Of a stretch of 64,000 nucleotides of DNA, positions 30,063 through 41,231 are shown piece after piece. A program made the translations under genes and the position numbers. This DNA comes from Simmondsia chinensis (Eukaryota; Streptophyta; Magnoliopsida; Caryophyllales; Simmondsiaceae), in assembly GCA_018398585.1 (NCBI GenBank), contig JAGTTD010000019.1, forward strand, positions 5,307,702 through 5,371,701, written 5' to 3'. A model generated the notes under the pieces. The model worked only from the letters and a program-made list of their open reading frames with translations. It was not told the origin of the DNA and searched no databases. Every line of letters begins with the position of its first letter. The first letter of the stretch is position 1.

Positions 30063-31893
30063 CTAATACTGTTTCATTTCACCCATATTTCACCAACCTT
30101 CTTTTTTTTCTTTTTTGGGTTCAAATTTCACCATCCTCTAATTCTTCCCATTTTGAAAACGTATATATTATATGGTATGTGTGTGTCTCTATATACATTC
30201 ACATAATGTCTAAAATCATACTAGCATATAATTTTTTTTGTTAAAAATAAGAAAGTGAGGCCAAGGCCCCAAGAATCTTAGGTTCACCCTCTCAGACACG
30301 GGAACCCTAAAACTTCAGCCCAAGAAATAGCAAGGAGTGCTTGAGAGGAAGTATACCAATAAGCTAACCAATAAGCCAGTATTGACATATAAAATACCAA
30401 TAAATGAAGTTAGTAATGCTATTTAATAACATTTAGTTGTTAAATAGATCTAATATACCAACCCCTCGATTAAACTAGGCCAAAAATTAAAATTTCTAAA
30501 TTTAGTATATGTTTGATATGTGATTAAGAGAGCTTATAGTTACGAAACTAATAATTATGACTTTTTTTTAATCTTGTTTGCTTTATCATTAAAATTTACC
30601 CCATAAAATCTTTTAACCATAAATAGTGTCAAAATCATTGCACTACCCCATTTTACAGCAATGAAGGGTAAAAGTTCTCTTAGCTTGGGAAATTGGGAGA
30701 TTATAAATATATAATTTGTTTAAATATTTAATGGAATATTTTAAATATTTAAAAAAATATATATTATAAATATTTTAAATATTCATAAATTATTTGAAGT
30801 ATTTATAAAAGAATTTTGAATATTGTATGTATTTACAAAATTAAATAATAAATATTTTAAAAAATATTTTAAATATATAAGATATTTCAAATATGTAAAA
30901 AATATTTTAAAAACTTTAAAAAACTCTTTAAATATTTAAACAAACTAAAGGAAAACCGGAAAATCTATAATAGCGATATTTGTGATTGTTGAAGGATAGC
31001 AATGGTAGTGGTGTTGTTGATGGAGGTATGTTGTCGGCATTCTAGAAATTAAGGATTTTCTTTTTTTAATTTTTAAAATTATTTATTTATATATTTAAAA
31101 TATTGTACATTATATAAGGGTAGTTTCGCCAAATGTCACAATAAATGATTGTATTATATTATAATTAAATTAAAAAATTGAAAAAGGAATATAACATATA
31201 GCAACATATAAAAGGTCAAAGAAGTTATGATTAGACTCAAACCAAATGTAAAGAAAAATTTCATGGGTTAATAATACCACTTTAAAAATTGTACCACCAA
31301 ACAAGAACGGAAAAAAAAAAAAAAGTAATGCTTACCTCATTAACTGTTATAATAGTAAAGATTTTCTCTATTTTCTTTAACTAAAAGCAAACATACACTT
31401 AGGTGTATATTGATATAGAAAGAGTAGCAGAAAATTTTTTGGAGTAGATAGATCATTAGAAATTCAAACGGATAGGTCGGAAGTACTAATTTGTGTGGCC
31501 AATTTTAAACGGTCATAACTTTTAAATAGTAATAAGTTATGGGGCACGTAACCTGTTAAAACGAAGTTATCAGACTGAACTATGCAACCCTGGATGTTTT
31601 GCCTCTGGTCCCAACCATTTTTCCCAAATTCGGCATCTAAATGTATCTTCGGATCACTTTAATGTTTTCCGCATAGTTTAAAGGCATTTTCTCAATTTCG
31701 TATTTTAGGGTATTTTTATAATTTTGTACATTAGAGTTTCTCTTTTGGCTATAAATAGTAGATATGGATGAATGTATTCTTCATTCTCAAGTTTTAATAA
31801 AATACAACCATATTTTCTCTTCTTTTCAATATATTCCAAGTTTATTTTCGGTTCTTCGTACTCGAGCAATTTTTTGTTTCTGTTCCTCGTCAT
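30063..31893. other. AT-rich spacer left of the hAT element
   Basis: 30690-31090 repeats AAATATTT strings as at 8400 and 10930. 31380-31893, with CTATAAATAG at 31750 and AATAAAATACAACC at 31797, looks like LTR sequence that continues at 51544; the hAT at 31894 would have split it. No coding region. Confidence 0.4.
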
Positions 31894-33278
31894 TAGAGGT
31901 GGCCATGGGCCAGGCCCAGGCCCGGGCCTGCTAGGCCCGCCATTGGCCCTGTCCCCCCTTTTGATTTTTTAAACAAGTAAAATTAAAACAATACAAATTT
32001 GTTTTGTACAAAAATTATTATAATTCATGGACGAGCAATATAGGATACAAATACAATCCATCACAATCATTAATAATACTAAATATATATAATAAAATAA
32101 ATGTATAATAAATAATGGTAAACAATGTAACAAATACAACTACAGCAGTTGGATCATACTATTTAAAAGTACAAATATATTTATTAAAAAATACAAACAA
32201 GATATAGACGTACAACAATAAGAAATTAGTCTACGCTAGCTGGGAGATTGTTGTGTCGCCGTCTGACGTATCGGTAGTGCAATGATCTTTATCCTCTCTC
32301 GATGAACCCAGCCTCAGTACATTTTGCTCCCTAGCCTTTGCGTGCATCCAGTCCTTTAAGCAGACGGACATCTCCAAGTTGCACAGTGATAAGTTTGCCC
32401 TCTTCGTTCTAAGCAACCTGCCACCAAGACTAAAAGCACACTCTGATGCTGCTGAAGACCGGACACATTAATATTAGCGGCGCATATAGTAATCTAACTC
32501 GTCACATGACGTGGAAGCTTGTGTGAGCCTGAATTGGCCCAACAGCTTCCACGCAATTGACGTGTGTGCACTACGTCCACTAGATATGGAAGATCCAACT
32601 ATAATAGGAGTAACATATGGATTATCAAATGATAATCTCCTACAATAAGGGGAAAATAAAGTGTGTAGGTCTGAATCGACTTCCGCAATAAATTTTTTTG
32701 TATCGAAATCATATTTTAATTGTTTGTAAAAATATTTGGCAAACAAGTTCAAGCCCGTGAGTTTACAACGGGGATCCAAAATAGTGGCAAAACAGTATGT
32801 AAGGGTAGTTCAGAATAATTTTTATAAAATTTCATTTTCATTGCCTTAATCAATTCAGTCAACACGGGGTTGGATTCATTTTCCGACATCCAAGATACAA
32901 TATCAATCAATCTAGATATTGCTTGTGGTATAGTCGGATAATAGCAACTGGAAAAAAAGTTGGTAGTGTTTCTAAAAATGGTAAAAAAATTTACAAATTT
33001 CGCTAATGGTGTCGCAGTGTACATCATTTAGATTATAATTACTTAAATCCGAACGAGTATCCTATACAAATTCCATTAGGACATCCTTATATGCTAGTAT
33101 ATGCTCTAACATTTCTACGGTTGATGACCACCTAGTTGGTAAGTCTAATTTAAATTGTTTATACTCTAGCCCATGCATCTTACAGAGAAGTTTAAATCTT
33201 CTTTTTCTGGTTCTGAATGATTTTATTGCTATTGTTACATCTCTTAAGGTGGAAAGAGAAACGTTTATTAGACCTAAA

Positions 33279-34072
33279 CATGGTTGTTAAAATCGCGATT
33301 TAAATTGCAAAATCGTGCGATTCTACGATTTTACTTTGCCCCAGCGATCCAAATCAGTTAAAAAATCATACTCAAGTAGAATCGTGGTAGAATGGCAGCA
33401 AAATCTGTATAATCGCATCAAAATCGGTAGAATCGCAAGTAGAATCGCGATTCTACCCAATTCTTCTTAGAGGCTTGTGCTCACGTGCAAAAGTCACGAT
33501 TTTAATGTGTTTTTCTATATTTTTGTATAATATATTAAGCCCTAACTTTCTATATTAATCTCATCCTTGATTTTATATTTTCTATTAACCATTGAAGTAA
33601 AAATATACTATTAATTGTACATCTTGACGAAGGTTTTACTGTTTTAGTACTGAAATTGAGAGTGTAATCGTCAGCTCAAGTGATATGGAAGGTTTGGTTG
33701 GAGATGATGCTACTATTGGGGATGATTCTCTTAATGATGGTGGAAATACAAACACTAGTACTGCAAATGATATTGACGACAGTAACTTTGATTTTGGATA
33801 TGAATTTGATGGTGCTATGAGTTGAGAGACTTGAGCATATATTTTATGTTAGAATAATGTTACTCGTTTTCTTACCTTTAGGTTTCCAACGTAATGTAAA
33901 ACTATTGTCTTGTGGACTTTTTAATGTTCTTTATCATATATTTGAGAATTATTATGCTAATTTTGTCAATATAAATAATTTACTTATACGGAAAGTAGAA
34001 TCTTACGATTCTCGATTCGATTCTACTAACCCCTTGTCGATTCTATGTAGAATCCCGATTTTGACAACCTTG
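33279..34072 (+). mobile_element. small non-autonomous hAT inside the hAT transposase gene
   Basis: Perfect 8-bp TSD GACCTAAA (33271-33278, 34073-34080). Ends CATGGTTGTTAAAATCG and CGATTTTGACAACCTTG are inverted repeats with two mismatches. The subterminal regions are full of GAATCG/CGATTC strings. Near 33685-33825 an acidic open stretch (NDIDDSNFDFGYEFDGAMS) ending in TGA may be the last part of a lost transposase. Length 794 bp. Confidence 0.88.
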
Positions 34073-35334
34073 GACCTAAACCATCCATCACCATTAAATG
34101 CAGTATATGACAGATGCAATGTAAATGAAAACACTACCCACCTAACATGGGTTTCATATGCCTACTTAGTTGTTTAATGGATGCGTTATTACTAGTAGTG
34201 TTGTCGAACGTGATATTAAAAATATGATGTTCTATCCCCCGCTCGCGGACTGCCTCCATAATTGCACCCGTGATTATGTCCGCAGTGTGGGGATAATCTA
34301 AATATGCAAAATGGATTATTCGTTTTTGAATGGTGAAAGAGGAATCAATCCAGTGTGCCGTTACGCACAAGTAAGGCACACCCGGTTTGGACTTCCAAGT
34401 GTCGGATGTCAACGGAAACATGCTCGTGTTCGCCCTAAAAATTTCGAAGGCCTCAGTTTTCATCTTATTGTGAGCTTTAAACGCGTCCCACTTTAAAGTG
34501 TTCCGAGGAACTCTTACGATGGCAGGTTTCACCGTTGTTTGGAGATGCTCCACAAAACTAGGGTCTGTGCCAGTGCTAGAAGATTTTTTAGCCCCAATTA
34601 TATATTTAGCTCATTCCCATCTATTAGTTTCTTGAGAGAACGTAAAGTTAGCAAGCGTACCGGTCGCTTACTGTACTAACTGTTGTTGGGCTCTATCGAC
34701 GAAAGTCCCTTTTTGGCCCCTAAAGTGACAAAAAAATGACATTTTAGTCATCCAACTCAATTTTTTGACCTTTTAGTTACCCAACTCTCAAAAAAAGTTT
34801 CATGTAGTCACCCAAGTGATTTAAAATAAATAAGTTAGTCACCCAACTTAAATTATGGAAGATTTGGTCACCCAACTCCTAATAAAAAAATGATTCAGTC
34901 ACCCAAATAGTTTAAAAGTAATTACATTCACTACTCTAGTAAAAAGTAACAAACTTAATCATATTTATGAATTATTTATTTCATTAATCTGTAATTTTTT
35001 GACTTTATTAAAATTTATCTATTATTTTTCTAAAATAATTGTTCATCTTTTATTTTATAATCAAATTATTATTTCGCTATTTATATTACGTAAAAATTAA
35101 AAGATAAGTAATCAATTTTGTTATAAAATAATATAAAAAATAAATTAAGTGAAAAATGACCCAAAATAATTTACATATAGTTATAACTGTAAAAAAAATT
35201 AAAAAGTAGAAATATTTACTTTAAGTTAAATACTAGAGCAAAATTCCTTGGGAAATCGTACGGTTTGGACCCCCCACCCCAACCTTATTCTTTTTTAGAC
35301 CCCATTAACCATAAATAGACTTTTTTGGACAAAA

Positions 35335-35545
35335 ATGCCCTCCCACCTCACCCCCCCCCCCCCCAATCCGTCCTCTCTCTCTCTCCCTTTCTCTCTCCTC
35401 ATTTAATGCAAGGCAGGCAAAATGACACTTTTTTGACTTTTTCATTCTTCATTTTCTTCATTTTTTTTTCCTTTCGAATTTTTTTGTAAAAAAAAAATTT
35501 TATTTCCAAATTTGCCATTTCTTCTTCTTCCCTCCCAGACCTTAT
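35335..35545 (+). repeat. outer C-run/CT module, left
   Basis: GCCCTCCCACCTC, then C14 (35351-35364), CCGTCC, CT repeats and CCTCATTTAATGC. It recurs in the same order at 39060-39125 and inverted at 45735-45790 and 49085-49190. Confidence 0.8.
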
Positions 35546-35549
35546 TTAG

Positions 35550-38500
35550 GTGTGTTTCAAGTAATTAGTGATGTCTGAAATAAAATCATACACTGTATAC
35601 GATGCATTATAATGCTGTAAAGTAAATTTATTCAGGTGTATTTCAAGAAATTAGTGGTAAATGACTTATCATACACAATGTATGATAGGTTATAATGGCA
35701 TAAAATCAACTTTTGCTAGTTTTTTCAAATAATTAGGGGTACAGTGGTCTGAAATTGAATCATACACTAGGTATGATGCGTTTTAATGGTGTAAAATGAA
35801 CTTATTCAGGTGTATTTCAAGAAATTAGTGGTAAATGACTTGTCATACACAATGTATGATAGGTTTTAATGGCATAAAATTAACTTTTACTAGTTTTTTC
35901 AAGTAATTAATGTTACAGTGGGCTGAAATCGAATCATACAATGGGTATGATGCATTAAAATGGTTTAATATGAACCTTTTCAGGTATGTTTCAAGTAATT
36001 AGTGGTAAATGACCTATCATACACAAATTATTATAGGTTTTAATGGCATGAAATCAACTTTTGCAGCTTTTTTTTGTAATTACTATTGCAGTGGTCTGAA
36101 ATCGAATCATACATTGGGTATGATGCGTTTTCATGGTGTAAAATAAACTTATTCAGGTGTATTTCAAGCAATTAGTGGTAAATGACTTATCATACACAAT
36201 GTATGATAGGTTATAATGGCAAAAAATTAACTTTTGCTATTTTTTGCAAGTAATTAGGGGTATAGTGGTCTGAAATCGAATCATACACTAGGTATGATGC
36301 ATTTTAATGGTGTAAAATGAACTTATTCAGGTGTAGTTCAAGCAATTAGTGGTAAATGACTTATCATACACAATGTATGATAGGTTATAATGGCAAAAAA
36401 TTAACTTTTGCTGTTTTTTTCAAGTAATTAGGGGTATAGTAGTCTGAAATCGAATCATACACTAGGTATGATGCATTTTAATGGTGTAAAATGAACTTAT
36501 TCAGGTGTAGTTCAAGCAATTAGTGGTAAATGACTTATCATACACAATGTATGATAGGTTATAATGGCATAAAATCAACTTTTGCTGTTTTTTTCAAGTA
36601 ATTAGGGGTACAGTGGTTTGAAATCAAATCATACACTGGGTATGATGCATTTTAATGGTGTAAAATGAACTTATTCAGGTGTATTCCAAGCAATTAGTGG
36701 TAAATGACTTGTCATACACAATGTATGATAGGTTTTAATGGTATAAAATCAACTTTTGCTCGTTTTTTCAAGTATTTACTGTTACAGTGGGCAGAAATCG
36801 TATCATACAATGGGTATGATACGTTAAAATGGTTTAAAATGAACCTTTTCAGGTATGTTTCAAGTAATTAGTGGTAAATGACATATCATACACAAATTAT
36901 TATAGGTTTTAATGCATTAAATCAACTTTTGCAGTTTTTTTTATGTAATTACTGTTGCAGTGGTCTGAAATCGAATCATACCATGGGTATGATGCGTTTT
37001 AATGGTGTAAAATGAACTTATTCAGGTGTATTCCAAGCAATTAGTAGTAAATGACTTGTCATACACAATGTATGATAGGTTTAAATGGCATAAAATCAAC
37101 TTTTACTGTTTTTTCAAGTAATTACTGTTACAGTGGACTGAAATCGAATCATACAATGGGTATGATGCACTAAAATGGTTTAATATGAACCTTTTCATGT
37201 TTGTTTCAAGTAATTAGTGGTAAATGACTTATCATACACAAATGATTATAGGTTTTAATGGCTTAAAATCAACTTTTGCATTTTTTTTATGTATTTAGTC
37301 TTACAGTGGTCTGAAATCAGGTCCTACACTGTGTATGATCCCTTAAAATGGTTATAATGAACTTTTTCAGGTATATTTCAAGCAATTAGTGGTAAATGAC
37401 TTATCATATACAATGTATGATAGGTTATAATGGAATAAAATCTACTTTTGCTTTTTTTTCAAGTAATTACTGTTACAGGAGGCTGAAATCGAATCATACA
37501 ATGGGTATGATGCGTTAAAATGGCTTAATATGAACCTTTTCAGGTATGTTTTAAGTAATTAGTGGTAAATGACCTATCATACACAAATTATTATAGGTTT
37601 TAATGGCATGAAACCAACTTTTGCAGTTTTTTTAATGTAATTACTGTTGCAGTGATCTGAAATTGAATCATACACTAGGTATGATGCGTTTTAATGATGT
37701 AAAATGAACTTATTCAGGTGTATTCCAAGCAATTAGTGAAAAATGACTTGTCATACACAATGTATGATAGGTTTAAAGGGCATAAAATCAACTTTTACTG
37801 ATTTTTTTCAAGTAATTACTGTTACAGTGGGCTGAAATCGAATCATACAATGGGTATGATGCATTAAAATGGTTTAATATGAACCTTTTCATATATGTTT
37901 CAAGTAATTAGTGGTAAATGACTTATCATACACAAATTATTATAGGTTTTAATGGCTTAAAATTAACTTTTGTATTTTTTTTTATGTATTTAGTCTTACA
38001 GTGGTCTGAAATCAGGTCCTACACTGTGTATGATCCCTTAAAAATGGTTATAATGAACTTTTTTTAGGTATATTTCAAGCAATTAGTGGTAAATGACTTA
38101 TCATACATAATGTATGATAGGTTATAATGGAATAAAATCAACTTTTGCTATTTTTTTCAAGTAATTACTGTTACAGTGGGCTGAAATCGAATCATACAAT
38201 GGGTATGATGTGTTAAAATGGTTTAATATGAACCTTTTCAGGTATGTTTCAAGTAATTAGTGGTAAATGACCTATCATACACATATTATTATAGGTTTTA
38301 ATGGCATGAAATCAACTTTTGCAGTTTTTTTTATGTAATTACTGTTGCAGTGGTCTGAAATTGAATCATACACTGGGTATGATGCGTTTTAATTGTGTAA
38401 AATAAACTTATTCAGGTGTATTCCAAGCAATTAGTGGTAAATGACTTGTCATACATAATCTATGATAGGTTTAAATGGCATAAAATCAACTTTTACTGGT

Positions 38501-38990
38501 TTTTTCAAGTAATTAGGGGTATAGTGGTCTGAAATTGAATCATACACTGGGTATGATGAGTTTTAATGGTGTAAAATGAAATTATTCAGGTGTATTTCAA
38601 ACAATTAGTGGTAAATGACTTATCATACAAAATGTATGATAGGTTATAATGGCATAAAATCAACTTTTGCTGTTTTTTTTCAAGTAATTAGGGGTACAGT
38701 TGTCTAAAATCGAATCATACACTGGGTATGATGCGTTATAATGGTGTAAAGTGACCTTATTTAGGTATATTTGAAGTAATTAGCAGTAAAGAACTTGTCA
38801 TACACAATGTATGATAGGTTTTATTGACATAAAATCAACTTTTGTAGGTTTTTTTATGTATTTAGTGGTACAGTGGTCTGAAATCTGCTTATATACGTGT
38901 ATTTCAAGTTTTATTGGTATATGATGCACTTCATACACGGTGTATGATGGGTTATATTTATATAAAATTAACGTGTATTTATGTATTTTT
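35550..38990 (+). repeat. left tandem-repeat arm, period about 174 bp
   Basis: About 19 units. Unit starts measured at TGAAATC fall at 36097, 36271, 36445, 36619, 36793 and 36966, so the period is 173-174. Each unit is a dimer of related monomers of about 83 and 91 bp. Each monomer has a palindromic core: TCATACAC-N4-TATGATGC in one, TCATACACAATGTATGATAG in the other. Constant parts are AAAATGAACTTATTCAGGTG and AATTAGTGGTAAATGACTTA. No ORFs. The right arm is the inverted counterpart. Confidence 0.92.
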
Positions 38991-39059
38991 GGGATGTGTA
39001 TTTAGAAAAAAAATATACATTTTCAGTAAAATAATAATCCGTACGGTTTTCCTTCAAAA

Positions 39060-39400
39060 AGGCCCTCCCATTCACCCCCCCCCCCCCCCAACCCGTCCCC
39101 TTTCTCTCTCCTCATTTAATGCCATCCCATCCGTACCCTTGCTCTCGCCTCATTTACTTACAGCTGTAAAACCCCTTCCCGCCTTTCTGTCTTCCCCATA
39201 AGCAACTTGTTTTACAAGCCACCAGTCACTCTCCTCTTTCTCTTAACCGTTCATTCTCTCTCTCCTCTTTCCGAATTTGTTCATCCTCTTTCTCCTCTAC
39301 TTCAGTTGCGATTCTCGTTCCCGTGGGTCTGACCTCTGTTTTCACACCTTCATCTTTGATCTCTAGCTGCTCCAGTGTTTAATCACCATTTTTGAAGGTG
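39060..39400 (+). promoter_or_regulatory. inner module and pyrimidine-rich leader of the DUF1985 gene
   Basis: An inner copy of the C-run module (C15 at 39075-39089) is followed by CT-rich leader sequence to a donor, TTTTTGAAG|GTGAGT at 39399. The leader is therefore probably a non-coding first exon. The intron to 39981 carries four copies of an 80-bp variant of the arm repeat (39640-39960). Confidence 0.5.
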
Positions 39401-39981
39401 AGTAAGAGTTATTTTTGTAGGGTTTAGGGTTTCGATGCTCCAATGTATAATATCCGTTTTTTTCGTACCATTTCCTGAATATAGTGCATAGTATTTGTTA
39501 GGGTTTATGGTTTTGGTGTTAGTGGCTTTGTGATTAGCGTTTTTTATTTGTGTAAAATGATCTTCTGCATGTTTTGTGATTTTTTTTCACGGTAAATCGA
39601 CCTTTGTGGTATAATGAACTTCTGCATGTTTCATATGAGCAACCATACAGTGTGTAGGATTGGTTTTAATGGTGTAAAATCAACTTGTGTATATGTTTTT
39701 TAAGTAAGTGGTTTATGAGCAACCATACAGTGTGTCTGATTGGGTTTAATGGTGTATAACCAACCTGTGTTTGTTTATGTTAAGTAATTAGTGGTGTATA
39801 ATCGATCATAAAGTGTGTAGGATTGATTTTAATGGTGTATAACCAACTTGTGTTTGTGTATTATAAGTAATTAGTGATGGTGTATAATCAATCATACACT
39901 CTGTATGATTGTTTCAATGGTGTAGAACCAAAGTGTGTCTGTTTGTGTTCAGTAAATAATGGTGTATTGCTTTTATTTCAG

Positions 39982-40539
39982 ATGGCATTTTACACACTTA
40001 GGAAGAGCCGTCCTGCAGTTGAGGTTGATTACATTTTCCCGAGGGGTTTCTGGAAATTCCTCCAAGTCAACCAAATAGGTTTGTCAACCAAGGTTGTTAC
40101 GGAGATAAAGGAAATCTTGAAGGACGACGAAGCCAAGGTTTGACACTGTATCCATTTTAATTATGTTGACTTTTGACAATGACATTTATGATCCCATATT
40201 AATTAAAAGTGTTTTGCATTACAGCTTGCCCTTGCCTCACAATACAATATCGGGCATCTGCTTGAGCTGAGTGAGACCAATGTCAGCTTCTGGCATAGTC
40301 TCATTCACGTTGTCCTTCTCCACCAGGTGGCCAACCCCAATCTCGAGGAGTTATCATTCTTATTTGGTGGGAAGGTAGTGCACCTTGGGTGGAGGGAGTT
40401 TTGCATTCTCACCGGCTTGAGATATGCCGGTGTGGAAGATGTACGCGGTGGAAGAAGATTCATGGTGGAACTTGTACAAGTGTGCTTCAACTACTTAGTG
40501 GTGTATGACTTACCATACGTAGTGTATGACAAGTATTAA
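39982..40539 (+). pseudogene. DUF1985 (Ulp1-associated) gene of the MULE, truncated
   Basis: ATG at 39982 directly follows the acceptor TTTATTTCAG. Exon 39982-40137 (donor AAG|GT) joins in phase to 40225 (acceptor ATTACAG). It reads YIFPRGFWKFLQVNQIG, then SFLFGGKVVHLGWREFCIL and TGLRYAGVED, the DUF1985 pattern. From 40471 the frame runs into a minisatellite and stops at 40537, giving 156 residues. The Ulp1-type C48 protease domain that usually follows in this family is absent. The role of these proteins in the transposon is not established. Confidence 0.75.
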
Positions 40540-40835
40540 TAGTGTGAAATCAACTTCTACAAGTGTGTTTCAACTACTTAGTAGTGTATGACTTACCATA
40601 CTTAGTGTATGACAAGTATTAATGGTGTGAAATCAACTTGTACAAGTGTGTTTCAACTACTTAGTAGTGTATTACTTACCATACATAGTGTATGATGAGT
40701 ATTAATGGTGTGAAATCAACTTCTACAAGTGTGTTTCAACTAATTAGTGGTGTATGACTTACCATACTTAGTGTATGACAAGTATTAATGCTGTGAAATC
40801 AACTTGTACAAGTGTGTTTCAACTACTTAGTGTGG
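40471..40835 (+). repeat. 83-bp minisatellite at the DUF1985 3' end
   Basis: Starts of CTT(G/C)TACAAGTGTG fall at 40471, 40554, 40637, 40720 and 40803, exactly 83 bp apart. Each unit has the core CCATAC-N2-AGTGTATGAC. It is the same monomer type as the arms. Confidence 0.92.
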
Positions 40836-41230
40836 CGACACAGACCTGTGGACACCTTTGATGCTGATATGTGTGGCGATACACCATCCATGCATGTCGA
40901 CATACATCGTAATACACTTGAAAAACACATCAACCACTTAGAACACACAATTGGGACCAACTTCAAATCAATTCATTGACAGTTTTCATTACAGGAATAT
41001 ACAACAGTATGGAAATATACACAATTTTCATTACCCTATTACATACACATCACAACCTTTCGACAATTTTCAGTACACTGGATACAACGTAAATCCTATG
41101 GTAATATACAATAACATATACACATGACAGTAAAATTTAAATCCTATGGTAATGTACAATGTAAATCCTATGGTAAAACGAAATTATATAGGTATGTCAC
41201 AAGTAAAATTTATATATTTGAAGACTGTAA
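40836..41230. other. intergenic centre of the MULE
   Basis: 40836-40915 has TGTGGCGACACA, GTGTGGCGATACACC and ATGTCGACATACAT, resembling the CGACACAC triplet of the Copia LTRs. The remainder (40920-41230) repeats ACACAT and TCCTATGGTAA strings. It separates the ends of the two convergent genes. Confidence 0.5.
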
Positions 41231-41231
41231 G

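Noticed and set aside
35550..38990. CRISPR array or centromeric satellite
   Set aside because: Units are 174 bp and fully homologous along their length, with no spacers. The array ends inside a transposon with TSD and has an inverted partner, so it is neither CRISPR nor a centromere.
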